A stretch of 64,000 nucleotides of DNA from Chryseobacterium culicis. GTDB lineage: Bacteria; Bacteroidota; Bacteroidia; Flavobacteriales; Weeksellaceae. The stretch's first letter is position 1. Each line of letters begins with the position of its first letter. A program made the translations under genes and the position numbers. Below the pieces are notes generated by a model that saw only the letters and a program-made list of their open reading frames with translations, was not told the DNA's origin and made no database searches. Of the stretch, positions 24,506 through 29,518 are shown one piece after another. Where the stretch lies: positions 248,001-312,000 of the forward strand of contig NZ_FNWQ01000005.1 in the NCBI RefSeq assembly GCF_900108365.1, in the 5' to 3' direction.

Positions 24506-24991
24506 TTACACCATCATATCAGCACAGTTGGAACTTGCGAAAGCATAAGGCTTTGCCTTGAACACATATCCCATTCCCAGAATGTATCCCATGGCATCTT
24601 TTAATGCTGCATTGGATTTAAAATCCGGGTCGGTATTAATGTCTGCGTGTACCTCCATTTCCACACCATAAGCATCCAGCACAGAGCAGATCGCGTATGC
24701 AATTTCAACAGATTTGTTGACCTCATTCAGCATTCGCTCCTTGATACTGATACTCTGTATTTCTCTTTCTTTTCTGATAAAGGTAAACGCTCCTTTTCCT
24801 TCACGAATGAATACTACTGCCGTAGCATAGCTGATTGCCTCTCCGTATACGTGGGAGTCTGACCCCACACATACTTTCAGACGGTGTCCGTTAGCCTGTT
24901 CGCGAATGATGGCTTGTTCTACCAGCTCTGTGATAGAATGTTGGAAAATTTTTCCATTCATATTCTGCCATGTTTGTTGTTGCGTTTCCAT
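24506..24991 (-). CDS. YkuK-type RNase H-fold protein (DUF458)
   Basis: Start placed at ATG 24989-24991 (METQQQTWQNMNGKIF); the frame is open to 25057 but that extension lies in repeat-like spacer. The 161-residue product has the DUF458 pattern: VCVGSDSHVYG, FIRKEREIQSISIKERMLNEV, VHADINTDP and FKSNAALKDAMGYILGMGY, an RNase H-like fold with acidic residues in place. First protein gene after the tRNA array on the same strand. A nuclease or RNA-binding role is inferred from fold and place. Confidence 0.8.
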   Translation of the reverse strand: METQQQTWQNMNGKIFQHSITELVEQAIIREQANGHRLKVCVGSDSHVYGEAISYATAVVFIREGKGAFTFIRKEREIQSISIKERMLNEVNKSVEIAYAICSVLDAYGVEMEVHADINTDPDFKSNAALKDAMGYILGMGYVFKAKPYAFASSNCADMMV

Positions 24992-25004
24992 TTTTTCTAC
25001 ATGT

Positions 25005-25060
25005 TTTAAAATTATAATTGATTGTTGATAATTGATGAATGACAACCTGTCACTCATTTT
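25005..25060 (-). repeat. AT-rich stem-loop spacer at the end of the tRNA array
   Basis: Contains GTTG ... TTAT-CAAC within a longer imperfect inverted repeat (ATTGATTG / CAATTATC). Similar spacers lie at 25217-25285 and 25359-25427, where ATCAATG/CATTGAT and GTTG/CAAC pair around a 13-base loop ending TTTAT. Confidence 0.4.
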
Positions 25061-25066
25061 CTATTG

Positions 25067-25137
25067 CACTCCGAACCGGACTCGAACCGATGCCATCAGT
25101 TTTGGAGACTGAGATGCTGCCATTACACCATCAGAAT
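25067..25137 (-). tRNA. tRNA-like gene, Trp (CCA)
   Basis: Acceptor ATTCTGA/TCGGAGT (two wobbles), D-stem GTGT/GCAT, anticodon stem TCAGT/ACTGA with loop CTCCAAA, T-arm ATCGG-TTCGAGT-CCGGT. Complete cloverleaf. D-arm TGTAATGGCAGCA is shared with the Gln and Thr copies, so they are paralogous. Confidence 0.8.
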
Positions 25138-25145
25138 AAATGTTG

Positions 25146-25216
25146 TTAATTCATTAGGACTCGAACCTAAACTCCAAGAATCAAAATCTTGTGTGCTGCC
25201 ATTACACTATGAATCA
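25146..25216 (-). tRNA. tRNA-like gene, Gln (UUG)
   Basis: Acceptor TGATTCA/TGAATTA, anticodon stem CAAGA/TCTTG with loop TTTTGAT, T-arm TTAGG-TTCGAGT-CCTAA. All stems pair. No encoded CCA. Confidence 0.8.
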
Positions 25217-25285
25217 GTTTTATAATAGATAATTGATAAATGATGATTGATAAAGTGCTCAGCAATCATTGGTCATTCATATTTG
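25217..25285 (-). repeat. AT-rich stem-loop spacer 2
   Basis: AATGATTG pairs with CAATCATC around loop CTGAGCACTTTAT; related to the spacer at 25359-25427. Confidence 0.4.
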
Positions 25286-25358
25286 TGGAACAGACAGGAA
25301 TTGAACCTGTACCTTCAGTTTTTCAGACTAACGTGCAGACCTTCTACACCACTCTTCC
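25286..25358 (-). tRNA. tRNA-like gene, Phe (GAA)
   Basis: Acceptor GGAAGAG/CTGTTCC with one G-G mismatch, D-stem GTGT/GCAC, anticodon stem TTAGT/ACTGA with loop CTGAAAA, T-arm ACAGG-TTCAATT-CCTGT. The acceptor mismatch and T-loop TTCAATT are unusual for a housekeeping tRNA. Confidence 0.78.
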
Positions 25359-25427
25359 ATATTATAATTGATCAATGATAGTTGATAAATTGCCCAGCAA
25401 CCATTGATCTCCTGTCGTTTATATTTT
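25359..25427 (-). repeat. AT-rich stem-loop spacer 3
   Basis: ATCAATG-GTTG pairs with CAAC-TAT-CATTGAT around CTGGGCAATTTAT. Confidence 0.4.
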
Positions 25428-25503
25428 TGGTACGGGAAGAGGGACTCGAACCCCCAAAAGCTTGATCCTAAATCAAGAGTGTCTGCCATTCCACCATTCC
25501 CGC
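25428..25503 (-). tRNA. tRNA-like gene, Leu (UAG), with short variable loop
   Basis: Acceptor GCGGGAA/TTCCCGT, discriminator A and encoded CCA (25428-25430), anticodon stem CTTGA/TCAAG with loop TTTAGGA, T-arm GGGGG-TTCGAGT-CCCTC. Bacterial tRNA-Leu has a long variable arm; here only 5 bases (CTTTT) separate anticodon and T stems. Confidence 0.8.
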
Positions 25504-25589
25504 AGGTTTTTTATGAGTGATTGGTAATGAGTAATATTTTCTATTTTCATCACTACTTATCACTTTTTACTCATATTATCATTAGGTTT

Positions 25590-25664
25590 GAGAAAGCTCT
25601 GTCTATTGATAAACTATGCCTGTTCGTGTTTGTAAAGATCTTCTGCGCCTGACAAACCTTTCTC
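25590..25664 (-). ncRNA. Array stem-loop with conserved core, copy 1
   Basis: Lower stem GAGAAAG (25658-25664) / CTTTCTC (25590-25596), upper pairs TTTGTC/GACAGA, and the core TGTCAGGCGCAGAAGATC. One of five copies with different lower stems that still pair, pointing to a structured RNA on the array strand. Confidence 0.6.
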
Positions 25665-25694
25665 ATTTCCTAATTGAATTGTATCTAAAAAAGT

Positions 25695-25748
25695 AAAAGG
25701 CTGTCTGTTTTTATTGATGAAAGATCTTCTGCTCCCGACAGTCCTTTT
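25695..25748 (-). ncRNA. Array stem-loop with conserved core, copy 2
   Basis: AAAAGG-A-CTGTC (minus 5' side) pairs with GACAG-CCTTTT, one bulged A; core TGTCGGGAGCAGAAGATC. Followed by a long run of pyrimidines on the plus side. Confidence 0.6.
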
Positions 25749-25769
25749 TCTCTTTTCTTCTTTTTTTTT

Positions 25770-25847
25770 GTGAATGGTAACTGGCCAATTTTTTAAAATC
25801 TGAACTTTCATGGTATTATATTCATTTAATATTGGCCAGCTATTCAC
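25770..25847 (-). repeat. Two-level hairpin in the tRNA array
   Basis: Outer GTGAAT/ATTCAC and inner CTGGCCAAT (25831-25839) / ATTGGCCAG (25781-25789), nine perfect pairs, with TTACC on the 3' side of the internal loop, as in the 3' box of the Y RNA-like elements. The TGYCG box is missing. Confidence 0.45.
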
Positions 25848-25853
25848 ATCCAG

Positions 25854-25925
25854 TACTCTATAAGGGAATCGAACCCTTATTTTCTGCTCGAAAGGCAGGC
25901 GTCCTCACCGTTAGACGAATAGAGC
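25854..25925 (-). tRNA. tRNA-like gene, Glu (UUC)
   Basis: Acceptor GCTCTAT/ATAGAGT, D-arm GTCTAACGGTGAGGAC (typical for Glu), anticodon loop CTTTCGA, T-arm AAGGG-TTCGATT-CCCTT. The outermost anticodon pair (C-A) is broken. Confidence 0.8.
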
Positions 25926-25930
25926 ATTAA

Positions 25931-26001
25931 GCCACTGACCAGGAATCGAACCTGAACAACAAGAGTACATTTCCTGCATGCTGCCATTACATTATCAGCG
26001 G
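25931..26001 (-). tRNA. tRNA-like gene, Thr (UGU), lacking U33
   Basis: Acceptor CCGCTGA/TCAGTGG, D-stem ATGT/GCAT, anticodon stem CAGGA/TCTTG, loop AATGTAC: position 33 is A, not the nearly universal U. T-arm TCAGG-TTCGATT-CCTGG. Fold intact, decoding doubtful. Confidence 0.72.
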
Positions 26002-26005
26002 TTGG

Positions 26006-26089
26006 TGGAAGTAGTAGGATTCGAACCTACTCAGCTATGAAGCAACAGATTTACAGTCTGCCCCGACTCTCCAACTTCGGCGTACTTCC
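26006..26089 (-). tRNA. tRNA-like gene, Tyr (GUA)
   Basis: Acceptor GGAAGTA/TACTTCC, class II with variable arm (TTGCTTCATAGCTGAG), anticodon loop CTGTAAA, T-arm GTAGG-TTCGAAT-CCTAC. Looks fully functional. Confidence 0.85.
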
Positions 26090-26146
26090 AAATTTTATGA
26101 GCAATGAGTAATATATAATTCCTCATTTTTTTCCTTTCAAAAAAAG

Positions 26147-26206
26147 AAAAGGTCTGTCTTTATATTGAATGTTTAACTAAAGATCTTCTGCGCTCGACAG
26201 CCTTTT
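26147..26206 (-). ncRNA. Array stem-loop with conserved core, copy 3
   Basis: AAAAGG-CTGTC pairs with GACAG-A-CCTTTT (single bulged A on the 3' side); core TGTCGAGCGCAGAAGATC. The stem can extend through AAAAGAAA/TTTCTTTT. Confidence 0.62.
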
Positions 26207-26293
26207 TCTTTTATTAATAAAGGATATTGTTTGCTATAGATGATAAAAGATCATTGATAAAAGATTCTTGTATCTCCTATAGTTTTTACATTG

Positions 26294-26375
26294 AGATGGC
26301 TATGGGATTCAAACCCACTCAGTTTACACAACGGTTTTGCAGACCGTCCCGACTCTTCCACTTCGGCGAACCATC
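26294..26375 (-). tRNA. tRNA-like gene, Cys (GCA) on a Tyr-like body
   Basis: Acceptor GATGGTT/AGCCATC, D-region CGCCGAAGTGGAAGAGTCGG close to that of the Tyr copy, long variable region (TGTGTAAACTGAG), anticodon stem ACGGT/ACCGT with loop CTGCAAA. T-loop is TTTGAAT, so C56 is lost. Class II body with a Cys anticodon is not normal. Confidence 0.75.
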
Positions 26376-26382
26376 AGATCAA

Positions 26383-26446
26383 AAAAATAAAGTGTGTCTC
26401 AATTTGTTTGATGTAAGAACTTCTGCGCTTGACAGACTTTATTTTT
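26383..26446 (-). ncRNA. Array stem-loop with conserved core, copy 4
   Basis: AATAAAGT pairs with ACTTTATT, then TGTC/GACA with a C-C mismatch between; core TGTCAAGCGCAGAAGTTC. The lower stem differs from copies 1-3 and 5 but pairs perfectly. Confidence 0.62.
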
Positions 26447-26494
26447 ACCTAAAAATTTATAAATGATGTGTTTTAAATTGATAATTCAACCGGA

Positions 26495-26569
26495 GAGAAG
26501 AAAAAGCCTGTCTGTATTTTTCGTTTGGCGTAAAGAACTTCTGCGCTCGACAAACTTTTACATTTTCTC
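26495..26569 (-). ncRNA. Array stem-loop with conserved core, copy 5
   Basis: AAAAG/CTTTT and TGTC/GACA separated by a 2x2 internal loop, extended by GAGAA/TTCTC at the base; core TGTCGAGCGCAGAAGTTC. Confidence 0.6.
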
Positions 26570-26595
26570 CTGAATAATTAACAATTAGTTACCTG

Positions 26596-26669
26596 CGATT
26601 CCGGAAAGATTCGAACTTTCAACTTCCGGTTTAACAGACCGGTGCTCTAACCATTTGAGCTACAAAATC
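26596..26669 (-). tRNA. tRNA-like gene, Asn (GUU)
   Basis: Acceptor GATTTTG/CGGAATC (two wobbles), D-arm GCTC...GAGC, anticodon stem CCGGT/ACCGG with loop CTGTTAA, T-arm GAAAG-TTCGAAT-CTTTC. Confidence 0.82.
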
Positions 26670-26673
26670 ATTG

Positions 26674-26747
26674 TAATTCCGGAAGGACTCGAACCTTCAA
26701 CCTTCGGTGTATCAGACCGACACTCTAACCACTTGAGCTACGAAATC
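26674..26747 (-). tRNA. tRNA-like gene, Ile (GAU), copy 1
   Basis: Acceptor GATTTCG/CGGAATT, anticodon stem TCGGT/ACCGA with loop CTGATAC, T-arm GAAGG-TTCGAGT-CCTTC. D-stem GCTC/GAGT includes a G-T pair. Closely related in sequence to the Asn, Lys and second Ile copies. Confidence 0.8.
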
Positions 26748-26752
26748 ATTGG

Positions 26753-26824
26753 TATTCCATAAGGGGATCGAACCCTTGTCTTTCGGTAGAAAGCCGAATG
26801 CACTTACCACTATGCTAATGGAAC
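26753..26824 (-). tRNA. tRNA-like gene, anticodon UUC (Glu-like)
   Basis: Acceptor GTTCCAT/ATGGAAT, D-region GCATAGTGGTAAGTGC, anticodon stem TTCGG/CCGAA with loop CTTTCTA: anticodon UUC but position 37 is U, not a purine. T-arm AAGGG-TTCGATC-CCCTT. Second UUC gene of the array, with a different body. Confidence 0.75.
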
Positions 26825-26830
26825 AAATTG

Positions 26831-26902
26831 TCTGGAAAGCAAGATTCGAACTTGCGACCTCCCGCGTCCAAGACGGGTAAACAACCACCGTTATCTTTCC
26901 AG
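26831..26902 (-). tRNA. tRNA-like gene, Pro (UGG)
   Basis: Acceptor CTGGAAA/TTTCCAG perfect, anticodon stem CCCGT/GCGGG with loop CTTGGAC, T-arm GCAAG-TTCGAAT-CTTGC. The D-arm (AACGGTGGTTGTT) is poorly paired. Confidence 0.78.
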
Positions 26903-26908
26903 CTTTGG

Positions 26909-26964
26909 GGTTCACTTCTGTTTCTTTTCCGGGAGACAGCCGGATCGGAAAGTTTCCATGAACC
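26909..26964 (-). repeat. Two-level hairpin between Pro and Arg copies
   Basis: Outer GGTTCA/TGAACC, inner CTTTCC/GGAAAAG around a 16-base loop, internal loop sides TGGAAA and AAACAGAAG. General shape like the other array hairpins; boxes not conserved. Confidence 0.45.
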
Positions 26965-26972
26965 TTTTTTGT

Positions 26973-27046
26973 TGATTCCAATAGGACTTGAACCTCTAAC
27001 TCTGGGTTTAGAAACCCCATGCTCTATCCAGTTGAGCTACGGAACC
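26973..27046 (-). tRNA. tRNA-like gene, Arg (UCU)
   Basis: Acceptor GGTTCCG/TGGAATC (two wobbles), D-arm GCTCAACTGGATAGAGC, anticodon region TGGGG-TTTCTAA-ACCCA with one G-A mismatch next to the loop, T-arm AGAGG-TTCAAGT-CCTAT. Confidence 0.77.
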
Positions 27047-27053
27047 GTTTTTG

Positions 27054-27127
27054 TAATCCCAGAAAGATTTGAACTTTCAACCCCCGGTTTAAAAGACCGG
27101 TGCTCTAACCATTTGAGCTATGAGATT
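27054..27127 (-). tRNA. tRNA-like gene, Lys (UUU)
   Basis: Acceptor AATCTCA/TGGGATT, anticodon stem CCGGT/ACCGG with loop CTTTTAA, T-arm GAAAG-TTCAAAT-CTTTC. Shares its acceptor with the next Ile copy. Confidence 0.82.
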
Positions 27128-27137
27128 GTTTTAATCT

Positions 27138-27195
27138 TGTGAATCGTTAATAATCAATTCGCTTCGCTTGTCAATTTTTAATTTCACAATTCACA
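27138..27195 (-). repeat. Hairpin spacer between Lys and Ile copies
   Basis: Outer stem TGTGAAT (27189-27195) / ATTCACA (27138-27144) with AT-rich imperfect inner pairing around AAGCGAAGCG. Confidence 0.4.
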
Positions 27196-27201
27196 TTTTT
27201 G

Positions 27202-27275
27202 TAATCCCAGAAGGAATCGAACCTTCAACCTTCGACGTATCAGGTCGGTGCTCTAACCATTTGAGCTATGAGATT
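27202..27275 (-). tRNA. tRNA-like gene, Ile (GAU), copy 2
   Basis: Acceptor AATCTCA/TGGGATT, anticodon loop CTGATAC with stem CCGAC/GTCGA (one C-A mismatch), T-arm GAAGG-TTCGATT-CCTTC. First intact tRNA-like gene of the array in transcription order. Confidence 0.8.
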
Positions 27276-27311
27276 TTATATTTTGGTATCTTCAGTATGT
27301 TCACGAATGCT

Positions 27312-27372
27312 TTGCACTTCGAACCCTGTTCTCCGGTACCTCAGACCGGCGCAATAAGCTAAAGAAAACCAT
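27312..27372 (-). pseudogene. Degenerate tRNA-like sequence, Leu (GAG) anticodon
   Basis: Anticodon arm CCGGT-CTGAGGT-ACCGG is intact, but the D-arm is shortened (TAGCTTATTGCGC) and the T-arm (CAGGG-TTCGAAG-TGC) no longer pairs. No acceptor stem could be closed. Probably a decayed array member. Confidence 0.55.
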
Positions 27373-27402
27373 AAAAAAAGCGCCTCTTTTCGGGAGGCGC
27401 TT
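27373..27402 (-). terminator. Terminator upstream of the tRNA array
   Basis: Stem AAGCGCCTC / GAGGCGCTT (27379-27387, 27394-27402), T7 on the minus strand. It ends the small-ORF transcript at 27427-27552, so the array probably needs its own promoter or read-through. Confidence 0.75.
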
Positions 27403-27426
27403 CATCTATTTAAACGTAAGAGATCA

Positions 27427-27552
27427 TTAGCTGACCCACGTATATAAGCACCTTTTATCCACAATTCCACTTTCAAGAATACATGCAACCCCTGTCGGCT
27501 CCTGTCCGAATAGTCTTGAATATTGATTGAATATGTTGTGTAACTGTTTCAT
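27427..27552 (-). CDS. Small ORF (41 aa) upstream of the tRNA array
   Basis: ATG at 27550-27552; product MKQLHNIFNQYSRLFGQEP... with ESGIVDKRC near the end. The frame is open to 27612 but the shorter start is more natural. It is followed directly by a strong terminator. It resembles the ORF at 27940-28068 (LFG, then a (E/D)-x-x-I-V/W pattern and K-x-C or K-C), so the two are probably paralogous. Too short to assign a family. Confidence 0.45.
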   Translation of the reverse strand: MKQLHNIFNQYSRLFGQEPTGVACILESGIVDKRCLYTWVS

Positions 27553-27881
27553 TTTATTTTTGTTTGTTTCTAAATTATTTTTAATTGAATCCTGAAAACC
27601 TGTTGCTTTCAATTTTCGGTTGCAAAGTAAATATGATTTTTTTAAACCTGCAAATAAATTTTCAAATTAAAATATTGATAATCAGATGATTATATGTTGA
27701 ATTTAGAGTAGAGAATTTCTGTCCGCAATACACTGCAGATATTTCAATTACCTAAATGACTGTCTCTCACCGGGTTGCTAATCACTCTATTTTATCGTAT
27801 TAAAGTTTCATTGTTGATTAAAAAATTTTCATGTTTATGGTTATTTTTTTTCATTCTAAATAATTTCTGACCTAAAAAACA

Positions 27882-27909
27882 AAAAACGCCTCGATTTTTC
27901 GAGACGTTT
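27882..27909 (-). terminator. Terminator after small ORF 27940-28068
   Basis: Stem AAACGCCTCGA / TCGAGACGTTT with one mismatch and a T run on the minus strand. Confidence 0.65.
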
Positions 27910-27939
27910 CTGTTGTATTTTGATTAATTTTTTACAAGT

Positions 27940-28068
27940 TTACAGTAAATAATTTCCAAAGTCAGCACATTTCGCCTCATTCCATATCACCTCATCATAC
28001 CCGAATAATCCTTTATCAGAAGGACTTCCGAATAGTTCTGCATTGATATGTGCTCTTTGTATTGTCAT
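27940..28068 (-). CDS. Small ORF (42 aa), paralogue of 27427-27552
   Basis: ATG at 28066-28068; contains AELFGSPSDKGLFGYDEV and ends AKCADFGNYLL. A TATCTTTG -7 box (28081-28088, minus) lies 12 bases upstream and a terminator 30 bases after the stop, so it is a monocistronic small gene. Same layout and partly same residues as the 41-residue ORF. Function unknown. Confidence 0.5.
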   Translation of the reverse strand: MTIQRAHINAELFGSPSDKGLFGYDEVIWNEAKCADFGNYLL

Positions 28069-28088
28069 AATTTTCTGGCGCAAAGATA

Positions 28089-28489
28089 AATCTTTTTTGA
28101 TATTATTTTATCATTTTCACAATTTTGGGGTGGTTTTGGATACGCAGAGATGCAAAACATTATTAAAAAAATATGTTTTAAGGCGCGAGGATTTTATCTC
28201 CGATAAAATTTAATACCGCTAATATTGGTCTGAATAATTCCATAATTAATAAGTTATCACTGCTGGAAATCTGTGATTTTTTAGTGTCTTACAATTATAC
28301 ACTAAATTTATAGGACCGTCATCTTTGCAATTTTCCAACAAAAGAGAATTACTCTGTTATCTTAAACGCAAAATTTTAATTTCAGGAGTTTCTTATTGTT
28401 AGGGAGCCAAGGAGAATCAATTAACATGGATTGATGAAAAGAATGTTCTATTTTTTCCTGATAACTGTTCTTCTTCTGAACTTTTTATT
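28089..28489. other. Intergenic region with one ATTTTATC/GATAAAAT hairpin
   Basis: About 400 bases without a convincing ORF. A perfect inverted repeat ATTTTATC-TCC-GATAAAAT lies at 28191-28209; a near copy (loop AGA) is at 36861-36879, so this is an interspersed hairpin repeat. Otherwise AT-rich. Confidence 0.4.
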
Positions 28490-29518
28490 TTAATTTCTGA
28501 ACATCTTGTTTCTTCCTGTTTTGAATCTTGAGATGTCTTTCAGAATTACGTCGTCATCAGGATTAAAATGTTTAAGCTCATTAACAATTTCAGAACGTGT
28601 ATGCACTTTTTCGGCAATGATTTCATACGCTATATTCCTTGTTACGGCATATAACTTCGGATCTTTCTTGAATTCATACTTCATCGCCTCCAGATAAGTG
28701 ATCTTTTTATAGGCCGGAGTTTTTTCATATAAATTCAGAATTTCTGATTCCAGTTTTTTAGTGTCAAAGATATTGGCAAAATAATTATTTAGGCAGTTGA
28801 AGGCATCTTTATCTTCTTCCCATCCTTTCAACAGCACTTTCTGGGCTTCTTCCGTGTTTTCCATTTTTTTACGGTAGATTAAGGAGGCTTTTACCATCTG
28901 ATTATTTCCTGTATAATCATCTGCTACCATCTGGTAATAGTGATGGGCATTTTTAAGATCATTGATTTCTTTATAGAGATCTCCTACTTTTTCCTTCTGC
29001 TCCATTTCTTTGTAAAGATCAATGGCTTTTTTATGCTGCTTTGCTTTTTCATAGCAGGCTGCAGCATCAGATTTATTGTTCAGCTTTTTAAGATATACCA
29101 CCGCAGCTTCATTGTAGAATCCTCCGTTTTCCAGTGTTTTGGCACCTCTGTAGTTGTCCTGCAGAAGGTTCATATAGACTCTTGCTGCTTTTTTATAGTC
29201 ATTTTCGGAAATATATTTTTCGGCAAGCTCTTCATATTTGCTTCGGATCCGGTCAAAAAGAGAGCTTTCAAGATAAAAGCTGCTGCTTCCGCTCCCTTTT
29301 CTTCCGGCTGAATTTCTGTTGTTCTGCTCTTTATCTTTCAGAGAGGTGATCACAAGCAGGATGATAAAAGCTACAATTAAGAAAATAATCAATGTCCCGA
29401 TTACACTCCAGAAACTTTCATGGAATAGCTGGGCTACAATTCCGACAACTTTAAACATGGCCAGCAGCACAAAAGCTGCCATAAATTTGTCTGTAAACTT
29501 CTGTCTATTCATCATCAT
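28490..29518 (-). CDS. Membrane-anchored TPR protein of the MoxR-vWA operon
   Basis: A 342-residue protein. Two hydrophobic segments lie at about 13-30 and 35-60 (IGTLIIFLIVAFIILLVI), followed by a basic linker and a TPR-like solenoid (about 85-250: YEELAEKYISENDYKKAARVYMNLLQ, ACYEKAKQHKKAIDLYKEM, DLYKEINDLKNAHHYYQMV). Last gene of the minus-strand operon, overlapping the previous gene by 14 bases. It probably links the complex to the membrane. Confidence 0.75.
   Translation of the reverse strand: MMMNRQKFTDKFMAAFVLLAMFKVVGIVAQLFHESFWSVIGTLIIFLIVAFIILLVITSLKDKEQNNRNSAGRKGSGSSSFYLESSLFDRIRSKYEELAEKYISENDYKKAARVYMNLLQDNYRGAKTLENGGFYNEAAVVYLKKLNNKSDAAACYEKAKQHKKAIDLYKEMEQKEKVGDLYKEINDLKNAHHYYQMVADDYTGNNQMVKASLIYRKKMENTEEAQKVLLKGWEEDKDAFNCLNNYFANIFDTKKLESEILNLYEKTPAYKKITYLEAMKYEFKKDPKLYAVTRNIAYEIIAEKVHTRSEIVNELKHFNPDDDVILKDISRFKTGRNKMFRN

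Noticed and set aside
25501..25590. CRISPR-like repeats in AT-rich spacers of the array
   Set aside because: Repeats are imperfect, of unequal length and spacing, and no cas genes are present.
25614..25847. 77-codon minus-strand frame in the tRNA array
   Set aside because: It runs through two stem-loop copies and a hairpin; coding is unlikely.
26712..27142. Long frames on both strands across the tRNA array
   Set aside because: They are translations of tRNA genes (repeated PERFELSTPGL-like text from T-arms).
27623..27654. Promoter (TTTG, 21 bases, TACTTTGC) for the 41-codon ORF
   Set aside because: The -7 box is one base short of TAnnTTTG, so the match is too weak to list as a feature.
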